Source: an uncultured Lachnospiraceae bacterium (GTDB lineage: Bacteria > Bacillota > Clostridia > Lachnospirales > Lachnospiraceae). From it: a DNA stretch of 64,000 bases. A program made the position numbers and the translations under genes. The notes under the pieces are model-generated. The model was not told where the DNA came from, searched no databases, and saw only the letters and a program-made list of their open reading frames with translations. The stretch covers positions 166,088 through 230,087 of the forward strand of contig CANOZK010000005.1 of NCBI GenBank assembly GCA_947571775.1, in the 5' to 3' direction. Position 1 is the first letter of the stretch. The number at the start of each line of letters is the position of its first letter. This document shows positions 59,094 through 64,000 of the stretch, piece after piece.

Positions 59094-60377
59094 CTATCGG
59101 ACGTCCAGTGTAAGATTGATTTTCGTCCGGCCGTAATCTTCGGTTCCTCTGCGCATAACGACCGCCTCCACTTTCTGTCCCTCCTCGCATTTTTGCAGCT
59201 CTGTATAAAAACGCTGCATGGTGTGTATTTTTTTCCGGTTAAATGTAATGAGCACATCTCCCTTTTGAATCCCTGCTTCCATGGCTGGAGAATTTTCTTC
59301 CACTTTATCCACAAAAATCCCTCTGGAAATCTCCATCCGCTCGGCCGTTTCTTCTGAGATCTCCCATCCCCGTATGCCCATATAGAGGATATCCTTCCCA
59401 TTGGACAGTTTTTCAATCAGGGGCTTTAACTGGGATATTGACAAAGCCTTCACCATAGTCTGGGTATCTTCCGGCCCGTAGGACATGGCAATAATCCCAA
59501 TGATGCTTCCTGTGGTATCCAAAAGCACGCCGCTTCCACCGCTGCTGCCCAAGATATCCGTAGTCAGAAGATTGTATTCCATATCCGTCACCGAAACTTT
59601 ATTGGAAACCGAAGTTACATTTCCATAGGCCACAGAATCATTATATCCGGTGGGACAGCCGATGGCAATCACCGCTTTCCCCTGCACGAGACTGTAAGAA
59701 TTTCCCAGCTCGGCAACGGCAATCTTTTGCAGGGTTGCCGCTTTCACAGTGGCTGCCGGCACCTCAACCACCGCCAGCCCCGTGGCTTCGTCGCTCTTGA
59801 GCTGCGAAGCCTGTACGACAGTCCCGTCCACAAAGCTCACTTTTACCGCGTCCGCCTCCGAAACCGCCGCCAGCCCAGTCAGAATATACAGCTCACTTCC
59901 ATTGTTTTCGATGATAATTCCCTCCGACTCCCCTGCCGAGAGCGGACTGTTGTCCAGCAGGTCTTCCTCTCCCTGTACGCCCCATACATGAACCAGAGCT
60001 TTCCGGGGATTCTCCGCAATACTGAGGATTTCATTGTATATCTTCTCATAATCCGCCAGCGTAATATTACGGGGAACTTCTACAACCTGAGGCGTTGGAG
60101 TGTCTGTCTGTTGCGGCTGTACGGTCTCCTTTGGCTTATCTTTGGGAATCTCTACTTCCTGACCCTGACTCTGCGTCTCTCCCAAATATTGTTCCGCCAC
60201 CGGGACAGTCAGGGAAAATGCGATTGCCGCGACCACGCCAAATAAAACTGCCCCGCCCGCGGCTGCAACAGCCCATACCAAAAGCTGTTTTCTGTTCACT
60301 GGCCTGTTTTTGATTGTTTCTTTGATAAAACTGTATTCCTCTGTATCTCTATTAGAAGCTTCTTTCCGGTCACCCAT
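59094..60377 (-). CDS. Membrane-anchored HtrA-like protein with PDZ domain, probably a pseudoprotease
   Basis: 427 residues. A short cytosolic start, one membrane helix (about 33-58), a Thr/Pro-rich linker, a trypsin-like domain (about 115-320) and a C-terminal PDZ domain (about 335-425: GIFVDKVEENSPAMEAGIQK, GDVLITFNRKKI). The Ser loop is kept as ILGSSGGSGVLL (GNSGGPL in HtrA). The His position reads YILTGLAAV (usually TNxHV) and the Asp position SDEATGLAVVEV (usually RTDLAVL), so two of three catalytic residues are gone. It probably binds rather than cuts substrates. The ATG at 60377 is preferred because CAGGAGAG precedes it. The 417-base gap upstream holds a weak promoter near 60620-60650 and a hairpin. 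Confidence 0.85.
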   Translation of the reverse strand: MGDRKEASNRDTEEYSFIKETIKNRPVNRKQLLVWAVAAAGGAVLFGVVAAIAFSLTVPVAEQYLGETQSQGQEVEIPKDKPKETVQPQQTDTPTPQVVEVPRNITLADYEKIYNEILSIAENPRKALVHVWGVQGEEDLLDNSPLSAGESEGIIIENNGSELYILTGLAAVSEADAVKVSFVDGTVVQASQLKSDEATGLAVVEVPAATVKAATLQKIAVAELGNSYSLVQGKAVIAIGCPTGYNDSVAYGNVTSVSNKVSVTDMEYNLLTTDILGSSGGSGVLLDTTGSIIGIIAMSYGPEDTQTMVKALSISQLKPLIEKLSNGKDILYMGIRGWEISEETAERMEISRGIFVDKVEENSPAMEAGIQKGDVLITFNRKKIHTMQRFYTELQKCEEGQKVEAVVMRRGTEDYGRTKINLTLDVR

Positions 60378-60685
60378 CCTAAAAACTCTCCTGTTACTAT
60401 CAGAATCTGCCATTTCCGGGAGTTGTCTCCAAATGATCTGCAAAATCCCCACATATGTATGTTCCAAAGAGTTATATATTAAATATGCCCCAGAATACAG
60501 TTATTTTAACAAATAGTTATGAACATTCTATGAATAGTCGGGATTTTTTGGCTCGGAATCTCTTTAGAAGTTTTTATATTTTTTTCACATTTCTTTCACC
60601 GGTAAATCACATTTTCTACACACTTTTCCATTATAGTAAAGGAGTGTTAAGGATAAACCCTTTTCAAACAAATTCTTTTTCATAC

Positions 60686-60712
60686 GCTGGTGCGTATAAA
60701 AAGCGCACCAGC
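60686..60712. terminator. Hairpin between divergent htrA-like and exonuclease genes
   Basis: Perfect 9-bp arms GCTGGTGCG (60686-60694) and CGCACCAGC (60704-60712) with a nine-base AT loop. Neither side has a clean T run. It may insulate the divergent units or be part of a leader; its role is not clear. Confidence 0.4.
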
Positions 60713-60758
60713 ATTCCTTTCCTTTTCTTATTCCCTTTTTCCTTTTTTGAATCTTTCG

Positions 60759-60787
60759 TTGCACTCTATCACAGAATGGGGTACAAT
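60759..60787 (+). promoter_or_regulatory. Promoter abutting the exonuclease start codon
   Basis: TTGCAC (60759-60764), 17 nt, TACAAT (60782-60787). The -10 ends seven bases before the ATG at 60795, so the transcript would have no leader or one of a base or two. Confidence 0.55.
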
Positions 60788-60794
60788 AGGAAAC

Positions 60795-61760
60795 ATGAAT
60801 TATATAGTTATTGACTTGGAATGGAACCAATGTCCAAAAGGAAAAGAAGCTGAGGATATCCATCTGCCCTTTGAGATTATCGAAATCGGCGCGGTAAAAC
60901 TAAACAGTTGTCGGAAAACCGTGGCTGAATTCCATAGTGTTATCAAACCACAAGTATATCACTGGATTCACAACAAAACCAGAGAGATCATTCATCTGGA
61001 TTACAGCCATCTCAAGGAGGGAACCCTGTTTCCCGACGCGGCGCGCCAGTTTCTTCAATGGTGTGGAGAGGATTACCAGTTTTGCAGCTGGGGCAATCAG
61101 GATCTGATGGAGCTTCAACGAAACTTAAAATATTATCATCTGGAGAGCCTGCTGCCCGGCCCTATGGAATATTACGATGTCCAGAAGCTGTTCAGCCTGA
61201 ACTTTGAGGACGGCAAATCTCGCAAATCCCTGGAATACGCCATTGATTTTCTGGAACTGCCCAAGACCGAGTACTTTCATCAGGCCCTGGCGGACGCCCG
61301 CTATGCGGCGGCAATCCTCAAACAGATTGAAGAGGACTGTATACTTCGGAATTTCTCCATTGATGTATACCAGAATCCGAAATCCAAGAAAGAAGAGATC
61401 CACATTTTCTATGACAGCTACGAGAAATTTATCTCCAGGGAATTTGACAGCAAAGAGGACGCCATTGCCGACCGGGAGGTGAGCAGTACCCACTGCCCTC
61501 TATGCCATAAGCCCGCCAAAAAGAAAATCCGGTGGTTCTCTGTGAACGCCAGAAGGTATTTCAGCGTGTCCGTCTGTTCGGAACATGGACATATCAAGGG
61601 AAAAGTCCGAATGAAAAAAACTGACGAGGGAAAATTTTACGTAGAGAAGACGCTCTCCTTGATAGACGAAAAAGACGCAAAGAGAATTCTGGAAAAAAAA
61701 GAACTCCTTTGCGCCAAAAGAAGGCTGCACAGAAAATCAATATATATAGATGGTGATTAA
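60795..61760 (+). CDS. DEDDh-family 3'-5' exonuclease with C-terminal Cys/His region
   Basis: 321 residues. Exo I is YIVIDLEWNQCP (DxE), Exo II is CSWGNQDLMELQ (Asp), Exo III is EYFHQALADARYAA (HxxxxD), giving the DEDDh catalytic set of RNase T/KapD-type enzymes. A C-terminal region (about 230-290) has THCPLCHKPAKKK and SVCSEHGH, which may form a zinc ribbon. It acts on RNA or DNA 3' ends in the cytosol. The ATG at 60795 is chosen because the frame upstream crosses the promoter. Substrate unknown. Confidence 0.88.
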   Translation: MNYIVIDLEWNQCPKGKEAEDIHLPFEIIEIGAVKLNSCRKTVAEFHSVIKPQVYHWIHNKTREIIHLDYSHLKEGTLFPDAARQFLQWCGEDYQFCSWGNQDLMELQRNLKYYHLESLLPGPMEYYDVQKLFSLNFEDGKSRKSLEYAIDFLELPKTEYFHQALADARYAAAILKQIEEDCILRNFSIDVYQNPKSKKEEIHIFYDSYEKFISREFDSKEDAIADREVSSTHCPLCHKPAKKKIRWFSVNARRYFSVSVCSEHGHIKGKVRMKKTDEGKFYVEKTLSLIDEKDAKRILEKKELLCAKRRLHRKSIYIDGD

Positions 61761-61869
61761 TTATCACCATCTGCGCCGAGCACGCGCTCTGCGGTATCTA
61801 CGTTTTCGCGCAAGCGCGCATCCCCCAAAGGGCTGTATATTCGGCGTTCTCTAATCACTGAATATACAG
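61748..61869. repeat. Cluster of hairpins between the exonuclease and carboxypeptidase genes
   Basis: AGATGGTGAT/ATCACCATCT (61748-61772) spans the exonuclease stop. A GC-rich stretch with GAGC..GCTC and GCGCAAGCGCGC follows. CTGTATATTC/GAATATACAG (61833-61869) spans the carboxypeptidase stop. They probably end the two convergent genes, though T runs are missing. Confidence 0.5.
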
Positions 61870-63174
61870 TAATGTTCTCAACAGCGGGATCTCATACTGA
61901 TACGAATATCCCAGATACTGATCTTCATAATAATATGTGGTTTTGATACGCCATGGCCCGGCTGCGTTGGGTTCCATGGCTTTTTTCTTTGTCAAATCCT
62001 TTTTGGAAATTCCCTTGGGCAGAAGCACCCATCCGGGAGAACGAGTTTCCGTCCAGCAGGTGTTTTTCCCATTCTGATAAATGTACCGTTGGCTATAAAG
62101 CAAAGACTCTGCGTTTATCTCTGGCTCCTTCTTGGGATGCTTCCACTGGAAATTGGCAAAGCCATAATCCAAGAGTGTTGTGGTATCGGTATAAATCGGC
62201 ACAATCCCGTTGGTATGCAGATTGATACAAATCAACGTGCAGTTGTCCCGCTTGGCATAGGTAACCAGGGTATTCATCGCCTGATCCGTAAATCCGGTCT
62301 TTCCGCCCCGGCATCCCAGATAATACCACTCGTCTGTGGATAACAGTTTCTGATTATTTACCAGATAACGAGTCTCCTCCTCCATATTGGTAGCAGGAAT
62401 TTCATACTGCGCAGTGCCTGTGATACCCCGAAATGTGCGGTTCTGGTAGGCCGCCTTGGCTATCAGCGCCATATCGTAAGCCGTAGTATAATGGTTCTCG
62501 TCGTGCAGGCCGTGGGGGTTGACGAAATGTGTGTCTTTGCATCCCAGCTCTTGTGCCCGCTGATTCATCATATCCACAAACACTTCCACCGACCCGGCTA
62601 CGTGTTCCGCCAGCCCCATTGCAACCTCATTGGCCGAAGCCAGCATCAGTCCGTAAAGACTTTGCTCCACAGTGAGCTGCTCTCCTACGTCAATGCCGAT
62701 ATGACTGCTTCCCGGCTCAATGCCGTAAACCGCGGTTTCCGAAAAGGTCACTACATCTGACAGATTGGCGTTTTCCACTGTGAGCAGAGCTGTCATAATC
62801 TTAGTAATGCTGGCCGGATATTGCTTTTGATGCGCATTTTTTTCATAAAGAGTGACTCCGTAATCCACATCCATCAAAACGACCGATTCCGCCTCTACCG
62901 GGGGCCCCTGCGGCCACCCTGGAAGTTCATTGGTCTGTATGGGCAGGTAATACGACGGCGGAAATGGATCCGGCGTTTCCTCCGGTTCCTCGGAAGACTC
63001 CGGCAAATCTGGATCCGTTTCCGAATCGGTTTGTGGATCTGCCTCCTGCTCCGTCTCCCAGGACTGCGGATCTGCCTGTTCCTCCTGCCCGTATACCGGA
63101 AACGGCCATACGGACAGGCAGAGTGACAGTGCCAGCAGAGCTGGCCATATTTTATTCTTCTGTGTTCTCCTCAT
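61855..63174 (-). CDS. D-alanyl-D-alanine carboxypeptidase (DacF/PBP5 type)
   Basis: 439 residues, peptidase family S11. A signal peptide (about 1-29) precedes an acidic, Pro/Thr/Glu-rich linker (about 30-75). The catalytic motifs are Ser122-Lys125 in PASITKIMTALL, SAN in LMLASANEVAMGLAEHVAG near 180-198 and KTG in CRGGKTGFTDQAM near 287. The enzyme removes the terminal D-Ala of peptidoglycan stem peptides outside the membrane. The ATG at 63174 overlaps the end of the foldase gene by 23 bases, so the two are coupled; the longer N-terminus is rejected because the signal peptide then starts correctly. Confidence 0.9.
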   Translation of the reverse strand: MRRTQKNKIWPALLALSLCLSVWPFPVYGQEEQADPQSWETEQEADPQTDSETDPDLPESSEEPEETPDPFPPSYYLPIQTNELPGWPQGPPVEAESVVLMDVDYGVTLYEKNAHQKQYPASITKIMTALLTVENANLSDVVTFSETAVYGIEPGSSHIGIDVGEQLTVEQSLYGLMLASANEVAMGLAEHVAGSVEVFVDMMNQRAQELGCKDTHFVNPHGLHDENHYTTAYDMALIAKAAYQNRTFRGITGTAQYEIPATNMEEETRYLVNNQKLLSTDEWYYLGCRGGKTGFTDQAMNTLVTYAKRDNCTLICINLHTNGIVPIYTDTTTLLDYGFANFQWKHPKKEPEINAESLLYSQRYIYQNGKNTCWTETRSPGWVLLPKGISKKDLTKKKAMEPNAAGPWRIKTTYYYEDQYLGYSYQYEIPLLRTLLYIQ

Positions 63175-64000
63175 TTTCTGTATTATCCTCGTCTGTAAGT
63201 TTCGTGTCGTCCTCATCGGTAAGGATGCCATCCTTCTCATCGGAAGTTATGGCTGTTTTGCTGACTTCAGCGTTTTCTACGATAAAGTCCATCACTCTGG
63301 AGAGGGCTATGGATTCCCGAACAGATGCTTCTCCATACTGCTCGTTCATCGCTTCAATGGTAATGCCATAGTCTTTTTCCATCTGTTCTGCGGTCTTCTT
63401 ACTTCCCTCGTCGTCCAGAGAAAAGCCTTCTGCATCCATAATCGCCTGAAGCACCAGGTTTTGTTTTACTTTATATTCTGCATACTGCTGGCTCTCTTCG
63501 TCAAGTTCCTCTTGGGTAATATTCTGTGCTTCCAGGAATTCCTCAACAGTCTGTCCCATCTGTTCTGCATAGGTATTCATGGAATTCTTGTATTCTTCCG
63601 CCGCCGCTTTCAGATCTTCATCCGGGTACTTCTTAATCTCACTGTCGGAAACCACCTGATTCCACGCCTCGTTCTTTACAGAAGAATCGGCTGTAAACTC
63701 ATTGCTCTCTTCCAGTTCCTCACGGATGCTCTGTCTGTATGCCTCTATGCTGTCGCTTTCCGTATTTGAAGTTACCCATTCCTCTGTCAGTTCTGGAACC
63801 CGTTTGATCGCGTTTACAGATACAGTAAATACAACCTCCTGGCCGGCCAGCTCCTCGCTGTGATATTCCTCCGGGAAAGTCAGGTTCAAATCTCTGGTTT
63901 CCCCTTTCTTCGCTCCGATCAGCCCTTCCTCAAAACCTTCAATAAACTGGCCGCTTCCGATGGTCAGATCGTAATCGTCCGATGTGCCGCCCTCAAAGGG
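63152..64000 (-). CDS. Trigger factor-like FKBP peptidyl-prolyl isomerase (partial, N-terminus outside window)
   Basis: About 282 C-terminal residues are visible. The right edge enters an FKBP domain (IGSGQFIEGFEEGLIGAKKG, LTFPEEYHSEELAGQEVVFT) followed by the helical trigger-factor C-domain (about 100-240 of the visible part: EEYKNSMNTYAEQMGQTVEE, QNLVLQAIMDAEGF). The tail is extremely acidic (DEDDTKLTDEDNTENEENTE). Pairing with an exported carboxypeptidase suggests it could be a secreted foldase rather than the ribosome-bound Tig, but the N-terminus that would decide lies beyond 64000. Confidence 0.85.
   Translation of the reverse strand, partial: PFEGGTSDDYDLTIGSGQFIEGFEEGLIGAKKGETRDLNLTFPEEYHSEELAGQEVVFTVSVNAIKRVPELTEEWVTSNTESDSIEAYRQSIREELEESNEFTADSSVKNEAWNQVVSDSEIKKYPDEDLKAAAEEYKNSMNTYAEQMGQTVEEFLEAQNITQEELDEESQQYAEYKVKQNLVLQAIMDAEGFSLDDEGSKKTAEQMEKDYGITIEAMNEQYGEASVRESIALSRVMDFIVENAEVSKTAITSDEKDGILTDEDDTKLTDEDNTENEENTEE

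Noticed and set aside
61748..61869. Mobile element ends
   Set aside because: The inverted repeats are short, lie at gene ends and show no transposase or target duplication.

Overview
The window looks like chromosomal DNA of an anaerobic, spore-forming, carbohydrate-fermenting Clostridia species, most likely a gut Lachnospiraceae. The signs are a cotJ spore-coat operon, a four-subunit 2-oxoacid:ferredoxin oxidoreductase, AGG-rich Shine-Dalgarno sites, consensus sigma-A promoters, msm-type sugar ABC operons with GH36 and GH32 glycosidases, and DUF1836, DUF3021 and DUF6512 families. No rRNA, tRNA, transposase, prophage or CRISPR array was seen. The assignment is an inference from gene content.

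Layout. 1-720: start of a BlaI/MecI repressor gene and, upstream on the same strand, a cobalamin riboswitch, a 27-codon ORF and a terminator; both promoters carry similar operator-like dyads. 0.7-5.7 kb: LysR regulator, EamA exporter, secreted GH25 lysozyme with three LysM domains, DUF6512 membrane protein, cotJA-cotJB fusion and cotJC. 5.7-12.6 kb: ArsR regulator, nitroreductase, two copies of an intergenic repeat, and a four-gene minus-strand operon (four-domain FMN-binding protein, single FMN-binding protein, NapH-type polyferredoxin, Tp47-like/LRR surface protein) that reads as an extracytosolic flavin-based electron-transfer system. 12.7-18.6 kb: DnaJ-like protein, pabABC, amidohydrolase, GNAT. 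18.6-26.2 kb: secreted Ca-loop/peptidoglycan-binding protein, two-component system, oxidoreductase operon with a sodium:alanine symporter. 26.2-34.8 kb: XRE/membrane-protein pair, then a raffinose/melibiose-type locus (LacI, ABC importer, alpha-galactosidase with an in-frame stop, AraC whose leader is built from a decayed lacI). 34.8-36.5 kb: AT-rich LytTR-DUF3021-CPBP cluster. 36.7-42.6 kb: sucrose/fructo-oligosaccharide operon (ABC importer with its ATPase, GH32, Crh/HPr-like protein). 42.7-50 kb: cysK, sbcDC, a long inverted repeat, MATE exporter. 50.2-57.3 kb: oligopeptide/nickel-type ABC operon under a full cobalamin riboswitch, ending in a second, unrelated binding lipoprotein. 57.4-64 kb: DUF1836, YhaM exoribonuclease, HtrA-like protein lacking catalytic His and Asp, DEDDh exonuclease, DacF-type carboxypeptidase, trigger-factor-like foldase (cut by the window edge).

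How it fits together. The two sugar loci probably share the single MsmX-type ATPase at 39878-40990, because the alpha-galactoside importer has none. The flavin operon and the B12-controlled transporter are the most promising sites for new biology; the lacI-derived leader, the pseudoprotease and the doubled SbcC coiled coil are smaller evolutionary curiosities.
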